The translations under genes were made by a program, and so were the position numbers. Under the pieces are notes generated by a model that was not told where the DNA came from, did not search any database, and saw only the letters and a list, made by a program, of their open reading frames with translations. DNA of 64,000 bases. Source: Psychrobacillus sp. NEAU-3TGS (GTDB taxonomy: Bacteria; Bacillota; Bacilli; Bacillales_A; Planococcaceae). Position 1 is the first letter of the stretch, and every line of letters starts with the position of its first letter. Below, piece by piece: positions 1 through 9,400 of this stretch. Location: NCBI RefSeq assembly GCF_029955155.1, contig NZ_JAPNOZ010000001.1, positions 19,813 to 83,812 on the forward strand, read 5' to 3'.

Positions 1-227
1 TTAAAAAAATTTTCCAATATTTTTGTTTACAAGCTTAATAATCTAAAGCACCTTTTCGTTATAATATTTCAATAAATAAAGTCAGAATTATCTAAAAATA
101 ATATTGTGCATCTATAGTTTAGGTGGTAAACTATTTTTAAATAACAGGGGTGCTGTTTGCTTTGGAGGTGTTGAAATGAAATAAGAAGTACCAACACAAT
201 TACTAAACTTTAAATAAGGGAGGGCTT
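1..227 (+). other. leader region of the M20/YfcC operon with hairpin and mini-ORF
   Basis: No full gene is seen upstream of the first coding region. At 114-134 an 8-bp perfect inverted repeat (ATAGTTTA, loop GGTGG) is followed by five T, which could be a weak terminator or attenuator. At 176-184 a two-codon reading frame (ATG AAA TAA) sits behind a good ribosome binding site, GGAGG at 164-168. It may be a leader mini-ORF or only the remnant of a lost start. A TATAAT hexamer lies at 60-65 without a convincing -35. Confidence 0.35.
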
Positions 228-1481
228 ATGATGAAATTGAGTGAGACGGTTGCATCCATCGAACAATATGTGATAGATATCCGACGTGATTTGCATAGAC
301 ACCCTGAGATTGGCTTACAAGAGGTGCGGACAATGAATGTTGTAACAGAGGAACTATCCAATATGGGGATTCCTTATGAAATAGTACCAGATGGTGGCAT
401 CATTGGTTTTATACACGGAGCACAGCCAGGTAGGACACTTATTTTGCGTGCTGATTTAGATGCTTTGCCAATGAAAGAAAGTCTCTTTAACTTAAAACAA
501 AAGAAAGCGATTACATCTACCATACCAAATGCTGCACATACATGTGGACATGATGCACATACCGCGATGTTACTTGGTGCCGCAAAAATACTGTCGTCGA
601 AGAGAGAACAAATCGCGGGGGCGATTATTCTTGCCTTCGAACAAGGTGAAGAAATGGGTGGCGGTATTAAAAATCTATTAAACAGGCTCCATCAAATTGG
701 TGCAGATGGTATTTGGGGAATTCACTTGAAATCAGATTTACAAGCAGGAAAAATTTCCGTTGATGCTGGCCCACGTATGGCAGCTGCCTCAGGATTTAGA
801 GTTGTACTGAAAGGTAAAGCCGGCCACGGTTCACGCCCCGATTTAGCTGTGTCACCAGTGGATTGTTTTGTTGATTTTTACCAGGCATTACGCAATATGC
901 GTCATAGTCGATTAAGTCCGTTTGAAACGATTACGTATTCCCTTGGAATTGTTCAGGCAGGATCTGCACTCAATATCATTCCAGATACACTAGAGTTTGC
1001 AGGATCATTTCGTTATTTGAATACAGAGCAAGGAGAGCAAGCTATTGATGTTTTTAAGGATTTATTAACACATGTTAGTGACATGCATAGCTGCACTTTT
1101 GAATACAAAATGGAGCCAGTCGTCTCTGATCTAGTTGTTATGAATGAAGCAACATGCGCTGGAATTGCAACTGCGGCAATAGAACAAACGCTCGGCAAAG
1201 AGGCATTAGCGACTATACCCGCCTGGATGGCATCGGAATCATTTAGTTTTTACTTAAAGTATTTCCCTGGAGTTTTTGCTTTTCTAGGTGTGCAAAACGA
1301 AGAACAAGGAATGGGTGCCGAACATCACAATGAGCATTTTGATATCGATGAATCTGCTTTAACAGTTGGCGTCACATCGACTGTACAATATGCGCTAGAT
1401 TTCCTTGATTATAAAGGAACTATTACTTATACAGTTGCAGAAAAAGACGTACATGAATTGCTAGCGCAATTCGGATTTTAA
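228..1481 (+). CDS. M20 family metallo-amidohydrolase (N-acyl amino acid/peptide hydrolase)
   Basis: This is a cytosolic zinc hydrolase of the M20D (HipO/AbgB-like aminoacylase) family, expected to split an N-acyl amino acid or small amide. Visible motifs are LHRHPEIG near residue 22, RADLDALP (74-81), CGHDAH (106-111, metal ligands), the EE pair at 141-142 and GHGSRPD near 200, which begins the lid domain. The length of 417 residues is slightly above the usual 380-400. The ATG at 228 follows AGGGAGGG; the next codon is also ATG. A YfcC-type carrier starts 40 bases downstream on the same strand, so import and hydrolysis of the same compound is likely. The substrate cannot be read from sequence. 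Confidence 0.9.
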   Translation: MMKLSETVASIEQYVIDIRRDLHRHPEIGLQEVRTMNVVTEELSNMGIPYEIVPDGGIIGFIHGAQPGRTLILRADLDALPMKESLFNLKQKKAITSTIPNAAHTCGHDAHTAMLLGAAKILSSKREQIAGAIILAFEQGEEMGGGIKNLLNRLHQIGADGIWGIHLKSDLQAGKISVDAGPRMAAASGFRVVLKGKAGHGSRPDLAVSPVDCFVDFYQALRNMRHSRLSPFETITYSLGIVQAGSALNIIPDTLEFAGSFRYLNTEQGEQAIDVFKDLLTHVSDMHSCTFEYKMEPVVSDLVVMNEATCAGIATAAIEQTLGKEALATIPAWMASESFSFYLKYFPGVFAFLGVQNEEQGMGAEHHNEHFDIDESALTVGVTSTVQYALDFLDYKGTITYTVAEKDVHELLAQFGF

Positions 1482-1520
1482 TTAAAAAGATGAGTGTAAA
1501 AACTTGAAAGGGTGATTTGG

Positions 1521-2963
1521 ATGAACGCTGTGGAAATACGAGAAGAAAAAGCGAAGAAAAGTTACTTAAGGAAATTGCAGTTTAAATTGCCAAATGTATT
1601 AGTAATGATGCTGTTAATTATGATGTTCGCTTGTTTATTGACGTATATTATACCTGCTGGAGGGTTTGAATACACCGAAGATAAGAAACTAATCGCAGGA
1701 TCCTATCATGCCGTAGAACAAACACCTGTCAATCCAATTTTAGCAATTACACTCATTTTAGAAGGTGGTATTGCAGCAAGCCCTGTCGCTATATTACTTT
1801 TATTTATCGGTGGTTTTTTAGGCGGGATTTTCATGTTGGATTCGGTTAATAACGTTATTTCCATGCTCATTAACAAGTTTGAAAAAGCCGGTTCCAATAT
1901 TTTGGTTTTAGGTTTGTTCTTATTAATGTCCTTTATCGGGTTCTTCATCGGCGGGGATATGATGATTGTCTTTGTTACACTAGGAGTCATTTTAACTCGT
2001 AAATTACGATTAGATCCTATCTCAGCATTAGCAGTAACCTTTTTGCCGTTATTTCTAGCTTTTTCTATTGCTCCATCTGGGGAAGCACAGATTGCTCAAT
2101 TGTTTGCCGGCATTCCGCTTTACTCAGGTTATCTAGAAAGAACAATTATGTTCATATTTTTCGTCATTGTCACTGCGGTGTATGTGGTATTTTATACAAA
2201 CCGCGTAAAAAATAATCCACTAAAGAGCGCGATGTCTGATACAAAATGGCTGACAGAATTAGATGAGGATCAAAATGTTTCTATAGAGAAAAATGGGAAA
2301 GTTGAATGGAAAGACTTTCTAGTAGTGGCTATAATTATTATAGCACCCATTATTCTAGCATATGGAAATACTGTTCTCGGATGGCCAGCAAAGTACGGGA
2401 ATGGCGCTGTTATTACTGTATTTGGTATAGCATTTGTCACTTGCTTTCTCTTAAAAAGAAAGAAGACAGAAGATATGATTCTCGCATTCTCGAAAGGAGT
2501 GCAGGATATAACGATTGTCGCAATTGTTATTGTACTTGCTCGAACAGTAAGTATCATTCTTGAGAAGGGAAATATACTTGGTACAATCGTGAATGGTTTG
2601 ACAGGTTCATTGAATGACTTTTCAAGTGGTATGACAGCTATTATTATTTTCATTGTGGCGACAATCTTTAACTTCCTCGTTCCATCTGGATCCGGTATGA
2701 GCGGTGTTATGATGCCGATTTTACAACCTGTTGCAGGTATGTTAGGTATGACGGACCAAGTACTGGTCACAGCTATCCAATTTGGCGGTGGTTTAGGAAA
2801 TCTAATCATTCCAACATTAGGTGCTACGATGGGTGCGATTGCATTAGCTAAAGCAAACTTTGGTTCTTGGATAAAGTTTATGATACCTCTATTTGCACTT
2901 TGGATAGTGCTTGGTTCCATCATTTTATACTTTATCGCCTCAATTGGCTGGGTTGGTTATTAA
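1521..2963 (+). CDS. YfcC/DcuC-family membrane transporter
   Basis: A polytopic inner-membrane protein with about 12 hydrophobic segments. It begins with the KLPNVLVMMLLIMMFACLLTYIIPAGGF segment region typical of YfcC-type carriers, which are grouped with arginine/ornithine antiporters and C4-dicarboxylate carriers. The C-terminal half carries the conserved small-residue patch around VPSGSGMSGVMMPIL and FGGGLGNLIIPTLGA. The ATG at 1521 has AAAGGGTG at the right distance; a GTG nine bases upstream is less likely because the ribosome binding site would overlap it. It follows the M20 hydrolase in an operon, which suggests uptake of an amino-acid derivative or peptide. Substrate unknown. Confidence 0.88.
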   Translation: MNAVEIREEKAKKSYLRKLQFKLPNVLVMMLLIMMFACLLTYIIPAGGFEYTEDKKLIAGSYHAVEQTPVNPILAITLILEGGIAASPVAILLLFIGGFLGGIFMLDSVNNVISMLINKFEKAGSNILVLGLFLLMSFIGFFIGGDMMIVFVTLGVILTRKLRLDPISALAVTFLPLFLAFSIAPSGEAQIAQLFAGIPLYSGYLERTIMFIFFVIVTAVYVVFYTNRVKNNPLKSAMSDTKWLTELDEDQNVSIEKNGKVEWKDFLVVAIIIIAPIILAYGNTVLGWPAKYGNGAVITVFGIAFVTCFLLKRKKTEDMILAFSKGVQDITIVAIVIVLARTVSIILEKGNILGTIVNGLTGSLNDFSSGMTAIIIFIVATIFNFLVPSGSGMSGVMMPILQPVAGMLGMTDQVLVTAIQFGGGLGNLIIPTLGATMGAIALAKANFGSWIKFMIPLFALWIVLGSIILYFIASIGWVGY

Positions 2964-2970
2964 AACAAAT

Positions 2971-3018
2971 AAAGCTTGTCTTAAAAATCGGCGAATACCA
3001 ATTTTTAGGACAAGCTTT
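2971..3018. terminator. bidirectional intrinsic terminator
   Basis: An 18-base inverted repeat with one mismatch (arms 2971-2988 and 3001-3018, 12-base loop) lies between the convergent YfcC and siderophore-binding genes. It is followed by a T run on the plus strand and, read on the minus strand, by TTTGTTTT. Confidence 0.85.
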
Positions 3019-3023
3019 TTTTC

Positions 3024-4025
3024 TTATTTCACTAGGCTTTTTAAAATGTTATCGATCATTTGACTATTTGCGATTTCACCAGTGTATAACCAACTTTCAT
3101 CTCGTGAAAACTCATATACATTGCCAGCTTTTACAGCAGGGACACTATTCCATAAAGCCTCGCTCAAAGCTGCCGAACCACTTTCCTTATCACTATCGAT
3201 GAGGAATAAATATTCTGCATCCAACTCTACCAGTTTCTCTAAAGAAATCTCGCTCCAGTTTCCAGTAGCACTTGCTGATATTTCCTTCACTACATCAGGT
3301 ACTTTTAGCCCTAAATCACCATACATTACCGCTCCACTAGAAAGTGTTTCACTTACGATAAAGAACTTGCCACCTACTAACCAAATGGCAGCTACGGAAG
3401 GATTACCAACCTCCTTTTCAATCGTTTCTTTTGCTTCTGCAGCTTTTGCATCGTAGTTATCGAGCGCTTTTTGTGCTTCCTCTTTTTTATCAAACACTTC
3501 TCCAACACGTAGTAATTCGTCTCGCCAATCATTATTCACTTCTGTCCCGATTACATAGGTCGGTGCGATTTTACTATATTGCTCGTATTTTCCACCTTCC
3601 ACCATGCTTGCAGAATCCATAATGATCAAATCTGGTGCTACTTCTTGAACAGCTTCGAATGGTAAATCATGTGGAATTGTAGGAATACCATTTAATTCCC
3701 CTTGTAAATATTCTTGTATGTTAGCTCCATCTTTTACACTCCACTGTGCCACTGGTTTAATACCAAGTGCAACTAGGTTATCTTCCAAATATGTAGCAAG
3801 TACACGTTCAGGATGAGCTGGTATAACTACTTCGTTACCCATTGCATCTGTTACTGTACGAGTAGATACTTCTGCTTCCCCTGTGTCAGTTGACTGTTGT
3901 TCATTTTGCTCTGTTGAAGTCGGTTTTTCACTTGCTTTTTCTTCCCCACAAGCAGCAAGTGTTAGCGCTAACATTCCTACTCCCACTAATTGTAATGATT
4001 TCTTTTTATTTAATATACTGAACAT
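3024..4025 (-). CDS. iron-siderophore ABC transporter substrate-binding lipoprotein
   Basis: An extracellular lipoprotein of the FecB/FhuD-like (TroA-type) binding-protein family that captures ferric siderophore for the FecCD permeases. Residues 1-26 form a lipoprotein signal with lipobox LAAC (Cys26), followed by a Ser/Thr/Gln/Glu-rich linker. The mature protein starts with TRTVTDAMGNEVVIPAHPERV, the usual first strand of this family, and a long alpha-helix spans about residues 185-205. The gene is divergent from two permease genes across a Fur box, so it should be induced by iron starvation. The exact siderophore is unknown. Ribosome binding site AGGAGG precedes the ATG at 4025. Confidence 0.93.
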   Translation of the reverse strand: MFSILNKKKSLQLVGVGMLALTLAACGEEKASEKPTSTEQNEQQSTDTGEAEVSTRTVTDAMGNEVVIPAHPERVLATYLEDNLVALGIKPVAQWSVKDGANIQEYLQGELNGIPTIPHDLPFEAVQEVAPDLIIMDSASMVEGGKYEQYSKIAPTYVIGTEVNNDWRDELLRVGEVFDKKEEAQKALDNYDAKAAEAKETIEKEVGNPSVAAIWLVGGKFFIVSETLSSGAVMYGDLGLKVPDVVKEISASATGNWSEISLEKLVELDAEYLFLIDSDKESGSAALSEALWNSVPAVKAGNVYEFSRDESWLYTGEIANSQMIDNILKSLVK

Positions 4026-4061
4026 ATAAATCCTCCTAAAAGTATGCTATACTATTTTCGT

Positions 4062-4082
4062 TGATAATGATTCTCGGTTTCA
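4062..4082. promoter_or_regulatory. Fur box between divergent iron-uptake genes
   Basis: TGATAATGATTCTCG at 4062-4076 matches the Bacillus Fur 7-1-7 core (TGATAAT N ATTATCA) in the whole first half and five of seven bases in the second. It lies between the divergent binding-protein gene and the permease genes and could repress both. Confidence 0.75.
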
Positions 4083-4144
4083 ATTAGAATACATAAAATA
4101 TAATTTGTCAACTACTATTTATAAAACTGGAGATTAACGTACAT

Positions 4145-5179
4145 ATGAATACAAAGGTAGAGAAGGAACCCTTTCAGAACAATAAACATCCTTATATAAG
4201 CATGACCATCATTATTATTGGTATTGCTTTATTGATACTAATTGTTTTCTTGTCGATCAATCTTGGCGCTACGAATCAAAGTGCTCACATTATTTGGGAT
4301 GCACTTTTTCATTTTGATAAAGAAAATTCATCTCATATCATTATTCGGGAATTAAGAATACCTCGTGCAATTGCTGCAATTTTTGTAGGTGCAGCGCTCG
4401 CTATTTCAGGTGCTATTATGCAAGGAATGACAAGAAACCCACTTGCCTCCCCTTCTATCATGGGAGTAACAGCGGGGTCTTCTTTCTTAATCGCGATTGC
4501 TTTGGCAGTTGTACCGAGTGTTACTTATTTGGGATTAATGATGTTTTCATTTGTCGGTGCAGGTTTAGGGGCTGCTTTAGTATTCGGGATTACTGCAATG
4601 GCTAAAGGTGGAATGACGACAGTAAAACTGGCGCTAGCGGGTTCTGCTATTACATCACTGCTTAGTTCATTGTCCACTGCAATTGGGATTAAATTTAATG
4701 TGTCAAAAGATATAAGTTATTGGTATGCAGGCGGGGTATCAAGTGTTCAGCCCCAGCATATTAAGTTTGCATTACCCTTTATCATTGCTGGGATTATATT
4801 GGCTTTAGTTCTTTCTCGATCTATTTCCGTTCTAAGTTTAGGGGAGGAAATTGCAAAAGGCCTTGGTCAACGTACCGGAGTTATTCGTTTTTTAGGAACG
4901 GTTGTTGTTTTACTATTAACAGGTGCCGCCGTGTCTATAGCGGGCATGATCGGGTTTGTTGGGTTGGTAATACCTCATATTACGAGGTTCATTGTGGGCG
5001 TCGATTATAGATGGATTATTCCTTGTTCTGCAGTTTTAGGAGGCCTATTGCTGATCGTAGCGGATATGATTGGTCGGATGATCAATGCTCCTTTTGAAAC
5101 ACCAGTTGGGGCTATAACTGCGATCATCGGGGTCCCATTCTTCCTCTACCTAGCACGTAAAGAAGGGAGAGGATTATAA
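4145..5179 (+). CDS. FecCD-family iron-siderophore ABC permease, first subunit
   Basis: An integral membrane permease of the BtuC/FecCD family, 344 residues, with about ten hydrophobic segments. Characteristic stretches are RELRIPRAIAAIFVGAALAISGAIMQG near residue 75 and GMIGFVGLVIPHITRF near residue 270; the latter holds the coupling-helix region that docks on the ATPase. Its stop overlaps the next permease start by one base, so the two are translationally coupled and probably form a heterodimer. No ATP-binding subunit is encoded nearby, so an ATPase from elsewhere in the genome must drive the transporter. Fur control is likely. Confidence 0.93.
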   Translation: MNTKVEKEPFQNNKHPYISMTIIIIGIALLILIVFLSINLGATNQSAHIIWDALFHFDKENSSHIIIRELRIPRAIAAIFVGAALAISGAIMQGMTRNPLASPSIMGVTAGSSFLIAIALAVVPSVTYLGLMMFSFVGAGLGAALVFGITAMAKGGMTTVKLALAGSAITSLLSSLSTAIGIKFNVSKDISYWYAGGVSSVQPQHIKFALPFIIAGIILALVLSRSISVLSLGEEIAKGLGQRTGVIRFLGTVVVLLLTGAAVSIAGMIGFVGLVIPHITRFIVGVDYRWIIPCSAVLGGLLLIVADMIGRMINAPFETPVGAITAIIGVPFFLYLARKEGRGL

Positions 5180-6204
5180 TGCAGAACTTTTTATCAACAA
5201 ATGAGAAAAAATATAAAACACTCCTTATTACGCTATTCATCTTAATTATATTCTCTATTCTTATAAGTATAAATGCAGGTTATATTAAGATCCCTTTAAG
5301 TGAGGTTGTCTCAACATTATTAGGAAATGGAACGCCTTCAAATGAACTAACAATATTTGATTTTCGTTTACCAAGAATTTTCATGGCTTTATTAGTAGGA
5401 ATGGGAATTGCTATATCAGGAGCCATTTTACAAGGTATTTCACAAAATCCTTTAGCGGATCCGGGAATATTGGGTATTAATGCTGGTGCAGGATTTGCCA
5501 TTGTCCTGTATATGTTTTTCTTTCAAGGAACAGCATTTTTTACTGGTTGGTTGTCTATATTCATAATGCCTATTGCCGCATTATGTGGTGCATTTTTAGC
5601 CGCTTTTCTTATTTATACTTTGTCTTGGAAAAATGGACGAGTAACACCAACACGGTTACTGCTTGTTGGTATTGGTATTAATGCGGCATTTGGAGCTGGT
5701 CTAATCATATTCCAAATGAAGATGGAGCCTATCAATTTTATGAAAGCGATCATCTGGCTTTCCGGAACTATTTGGGGTACGAACTGGACTTTTGTGTGGA
5801 CTTTACTATTATGGCTCGTCGTACTTATACCAATAGCTATTTATAAATCTCGCGTGTTAGACGTATTGAAATTAGGAGATTCTATTGCTATAGCAGTTGG
5901 TGCAAATATTGAAAGAGAGAGACGGTTTCTTTTATTTATTTCTGTGGCATTGGCTGGTGCCTGTGTATCAGTAGGAGGCGGCATCACTTTTTTAGGATTG
6001 ATCGCCCCTCATATCGCTAGACGCTTAGTTGGTGCCAGACATGCGAAGGTATTACCATTAACTGCTTTACTTGGTGCGTTGTTATTACTGTTAGCAGATA
6101 CATTAGGTCGCATAATTTTTGCCCCAATGGAATTACCTGTAGGGATTGTCGTTTCCATTTTAGGAGCACCTTATTTTATTTATTTACTTTTAAAAAGTGT
6201 ATAA
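5179..6204 (+). CDS. FecCD-family iron-siderophore ABC permease, second subunit
   Basis: Second BtuC/FecCD-type permease of 341 residues, paralogous to its upstream partner. It shows the same landmarks: FRLPRIFMALLVGMGIAISGAILQG, NPLADPGILGINAGA, and GGGITFLGLIAPHIARRLVG near residue 270. The ATG at 5179 overlaps the preceding TAA by one base and is preceded by AGAAGGGAGAGG. Together with the first permease it should form the membrane channel for ferric siderophore import. The operon ends with a hairpin terminator at 6214-6256, and no ATPase gene follows. Confidence 0.93.
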   Translation: MQNFLSTNEKKYKTLLITLFILIIFSILISINAGYIKIPLSEVVSTLLGNGTPSNELTIFDFRLPRIFMALLVGMGIAISGAILQGISQNPLADPGILGINAGAGFAIVLYMFFFQGTAFFTGWLSIFIMPIAALCGAFLAAFLIYTLSWKNGRVTPTRLLLVGIGINAAFGAGLIIFQMKMEPINFMKAIIWLSGTIWGTNWTFVWTLLLWLVVLIPIAIYKSRVLDVLKLGDSIAIAVGANIERERRFLLFISVALAGACVSVGGGITFLGLIAPHIARRLVGARHAKVLPLTALLGALLLLLADTLGRIIFAPMELPVGIVVSILGAPYFIYLLLKSV

Positions 6205-6213
6205 ATGGATATA

Positions 6214-6256
6214 AAAAGAAGTGGTGAAAATTCAATCTAATTTTCCCACTTCTTTT
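6214..6256 (+). terminator. terminator of the siderophore permease operon
   Basis: Inverted repeat with arms 6214-6232 and 6239-6256 (AAAAGAAGTGG / CCACTTCTTTT core), six-base loop, about ten bases after the permease stop. Confidence 0.8.
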
Positions 6257-6389
6257 ACTATTACTTTCTTAAACGGCTTTTAGGGTAAAATAATTGCATT
6301 CACATTTTCTTCTCGATTCGAAAATATATGATTATAATTTTGTTCACTGCCATTGCTGGCCACTGTGACGATGTATTAACGGGTTAAAC

Positions 6390-8837
6390 CTATTTAAACA
6401 TAACTGGAATCTCTTCCGCAGAAAGTGGTCGACTAAACAAATATCCTTGGAACATGTCACAATTATATTTTTTTAATAAATCTGCTTGCTCTTCTGTTTC
6501 TACTCCCTCAGCTATAACTGTCATACTTAAGTTATGTCCAAGTGCGATAATCGTTGCAATAATACTACGGTCTTCCTCATCCTGTTGTATTCCTTGTACA
6601 AAGGCTTTATCAATTTTGAGATGATCGATCGGAAAACGCCGAATATAGTTCAAGGAACTATATCCTGTGCCAAAGTCATCCATTGCTATCAATACACCGA
6701 TTGATTTGAGCTCATTTAACACCCGAATAGCGATATCGGGTTGCAACGCAATCGTTTCCGTAATTTCTAGTTCCAAATACTTGGGATGAAGTTTTGTTTC
6801 TTTTAAAATTAACTCTATCTTTTCTACTAGATCCGTTTGATAAAACTGCCGTAAAGAAAGGTTTACCGATACAGGTACTGGCGGCAAGCCTTGTCTTTGC
6901 CATTCTTTGTTTTGGTTGCAAGCTTCTCGAATGACCCATTCACCAATCGGTACAATCATACCAGTTTCCTCTGCAAGTGGGATAAAGTCGATAGGTGAAA
7001 CCATCCCTAAATCTTTGCTATTCCAACGCAATAATGCTTCAAGCCCTGAAATTTCATGTGTAATTGCATCGTATTGAGGCTGGTAGTAGAGAACAAATTC
7101 CTTTTTATCAATTGCTTTATGAAGTAGGGTCTCCATGCGAAGATCTGTCTTTGAGAGTCCTTCTATTTGGGTATTGTAAATTTGATAATTGTTGCGCCCC
7201 TGTCGCTTGGCGTAATACATTGCATGGTCAGAAGCCCTCATTAGGCCTTTTATATCTGTTGCATGTTTTGGGAACAAACTTATTCCCATACTTGCAGTTA
7301 AAATTGCTTCAAAACCGTCTATATCGAAAGGTGCTCCTATTTCTGAAACTAATGCTTGAGCTTTTTGATGGACTTTATTTTCATCAATGTGTTGCATGAT
7401 AATAGTAAATTCATCTCCAGCATATCTGTAAACCGTACCATCTGTCCCCATTATTTTTACTAAACGCTCCGAAACCTGTCGTAATAGGGCATCACCCATT
7501 TCATGTCCAAGATAATCATTGATAAACTTAAAGCGATCAAGGTCTATTAGTATAACAGCTGAGGTGAGCTTTTCTGAGGTTTGACTTCCTATTATTCTTC
7601 GCAGGTCCTCTCGGAACAAGCGCTGATTCCCTATTCCAGTCAACATATCATGATATGCCATATAATTTGCTTTTTCTTCATTACGCTTAATGTCCGTAAT
7701 GTCTTTCCCTATACAATGAACTGCAGTAAGTTTTCTTTCGGTGAATAAAGGGATGACTGTAATATGTAGCAAAACCTGTTCACCATTTGGGTTATGCAAG
7801 GAAGTCTCATACTGATGTGGAAGGCCACTCTTAACCTTTTGAAAGTTAGCTATTGTTTCTTGTTGTTTATGTTTTTCTATAAAGGGAAGAAAAGGTTTTC
7901 CAATCAATTCTTCAGCAGGAACACCAAGAATTTTCTCTGTAGCCTTGTTTACGACCAGAAACTTCCCTTCCAAATCAAAGGTGATAACAGGATCGATGTT
8001 GTGATCAAATAATGCCCTATATCTTTGCTCACTTTCCTTCAAAAGGGACTCTATACGAATCTGTTCAGTAATATCACGAGCAATTACTATAACCTCCACC
8101 ACTTCACCATCTAATATTGTAGGGACTGCCGTAACATCGATCTGTAAAACTGTACCTTCACTGTCGAAAATCGAAATTTGAAACTCTGCTGTCTTTCCTT
8201 TTAGAACTTCGAAAAAATAATCCCTTGTAAGCGGGAGATCTTCAGGAACAATCAATTCCCGAAAGCTCATTCCCACACTTTCCTCTAACGAATATTTTAG
8301 GATCTTTAATCCCGCTTCATTGAAGTTAGTGATATTTCCCTCGGGACTAATCGTAAAAACTAAATTAGGATTATAATAGAATAATGATTCAAACTCTTTC
8401 TTTGATTTTTTTAGCTTATTTCGAGTATCCTGATGTTCAGTTACATCGATAATAGTTAATATTAAATAGCGTGCTCCATCTTCAAGTTCAATTGCGTGTC
8501 CATCCACTTTTAATGCTTTGCCTTCTAGATTTCTTTTTAATGGCGTGGTGGTATCCGCCTTATGCACCTCGGATTGATCCTCATCATCTAAAGCTTCCAA
8601 GGCTGAATCACTAGGAAACTCAAACATATCTTCCCAACTATATGAACAGATATCTTGCATTTCCATACCCGTCAATTTAACAGCAGCCTCGTTAGCATAT
8701 ATAAAACGATCTGGATATTGTCTCTCTCTCAAAGTCAATATACATATCGGTTCAGGAAAGTTTTCAATAAAACGAACAAAATCATTTTTATTAAACTTTG
8801 AATTTAAAGTTGAACTTTCATTATAGTAAATTTCCAT
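6390..8837 (-). CDS. PAS-PAS-PAS-GGDEF-EAL cyclic-di-GMP signalling protein
   Basis: An 815-residue soluble c-di-GMP turnover protein. Three PAS sensor domains occupy about residues 18-135, 145-260 and 268-385; then come a GGDEF domain (about 393-555) and an EAL domain (about 565-812). The GGDEF signature reads AGDEF, a variant still found in some cyclases, and the RxxD product-inhibition site is missing (MGTD at that place). The EAL domain looks catalytically complete: EALLRW, NLSLRQF, ELEITET, DDFGTGYSS, LKIDKAFV, EGVETEEQ and FQGYLFSRP. Net activity is probably phosphodiesterase or bifunctional. There is no transmembrane segment, so it senses a cytosolic signal. Stand-alone gene, ATG at 8837 after a GGTGATGT stretch. 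Confidence 0.93.
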   Translation of the reverse strand: MEIYYNESSTLNSKFNKNDFVRFIENFPEPICILTLRERQYPDRFIYANEAAVKLTGMEMQDICSYSWEDMFEFPSDSALEALDDEDQSEVHKADTTTPLKRNLEGKALKVDGHAIELEDGARYLILTIIDVTEHQDTRNKLKKSKKEFESLFYYNPNLVFTISPEGNITNFNEAGLKILKYSLEESVGMSFRELIVPEDLPLTRDYFFEVLKGKTAEFQISIFDSEGTVLQIDVTAVPTILDGEVVEVIVIARDITEQIRIESLLKESEQRYRALFDHNIDPVITFDLEGKFLVVNKATEKILGVPAEELIGKPFLPFIEKHKQQETIANFQKVKSGLPHQYETSLHNPNGEQVLLHITVIPLFTERKLTAVHCIGKDITDIKRNEEKANYMAYHDMLTGIGNQRLFREDLRRIIGSQTSEKLTSAVILIDLDRFKFINDYLGHEMGDALLRQVSERLVKIMGTDGTVYRYAGDEFTIIMQHIDENKVHQKAQALVSEIGAPFDIDGFEAILTASMGISLFPKHATDIKGLMRASDHAMYYAKRQGRNNYQIYNTQIEGLSKTDLRMETLLHKAIDKKEFVLYYQPQYDAITHEISGLEALLRWNSKDLGMVSPIDFIPLAEETGMIVPIGEWVIREACNQNKEWQRQGLPPVPVSVNLSLRQFYQTDLVEKIELILKETKLHPKYLELEITETIALQPDIAIRVLNELKSIGVLIAMDDFGTGYSSLNYIRRFPIDHLKIDKAFVQGIQQDEEDRSIIATIIALGHNLSMTVIAEGVETEEQADLLKKYNCDMFQGYLFSRPLSAEEIPVMFK

Positions 8838-9096
8838 TACATCACCTCACCTTTAGTTAATTAGTAATAAAATACATATTAAAGATAGGCCCTTCGTTGT
8901 TAATAGTAAAAAAATTATACCAGTCAAAAGGACACGTTACAATAAAAATAGGAGTATTTGATTTTTTGATAAGGCCTTAAGCAAGGGAATCATCCTATAT
9001 ACTGAGTTCGGGAATCTAGATAAAAGAGAAGAACGTCCCAATAAAAAGTAGTGGAAAAGGCAACTTCCATTCAAGCAGGTGTTGCCTTTCAATAAT

Positions 9097-9342
9097 CTAT
9101 TCTTCCTGTATGAACTTCACTTCATCATATCCACAATTATTACAAACCATTAAATGAGGACAAATCTGATCTTTTGCTGTATTTGGATAACCATACCCCA
9201 TTTTCACCGTCTCTTCATCGTTATAATGTCCATATGGATCTAAAAAATCAGATACCTTCCCCGAGTCATCTAACTGGTTATCACAATTTGGACAAGAAAC
9301 TTCTAGTTTTTTTAATGAATTACATAAAGGACATATCGCCAT
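9097..9342 (-). CDS. small double zinc-ribbon protein, conserved hypothetical
   Basis: An 81-residue protein with four CxxC-type knuckles: CPLC (4-7) and CPNC (16-19) near the N-terminus, then CPH and CNNC further on. This pattern suggests one or two structural zinc sites. It resembles conserved Bacillus small proteins of unknown role. The ATG at 9342 is preferred over the GTG at 9351 because AAAGGAG sits 8 bases before it. No obvious partner gene. Confidence 0.75.
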   Translation of the reverse strand: MAICPLCNSLKKLEVSCPNCDNQLDDSGKVSDFLDPYGHYNDEETVKMGYGYPNTAKDQICPHLMVCNNCGYDEVKFIQEE

Positions 9343-9400
9343 ACGTATCACTCCTTTTTGCTTACAAATATAGTATCCATTCTTTTCTCCATATTATGTA

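Noticed and set aside
2270..2923. 217-codon frame antisense to the YfcC gene
   Set aside because: It is an opposite-strand shadow of a strongly conserved transporter; the product is a low-complexity Ile/Pro-rich chain.
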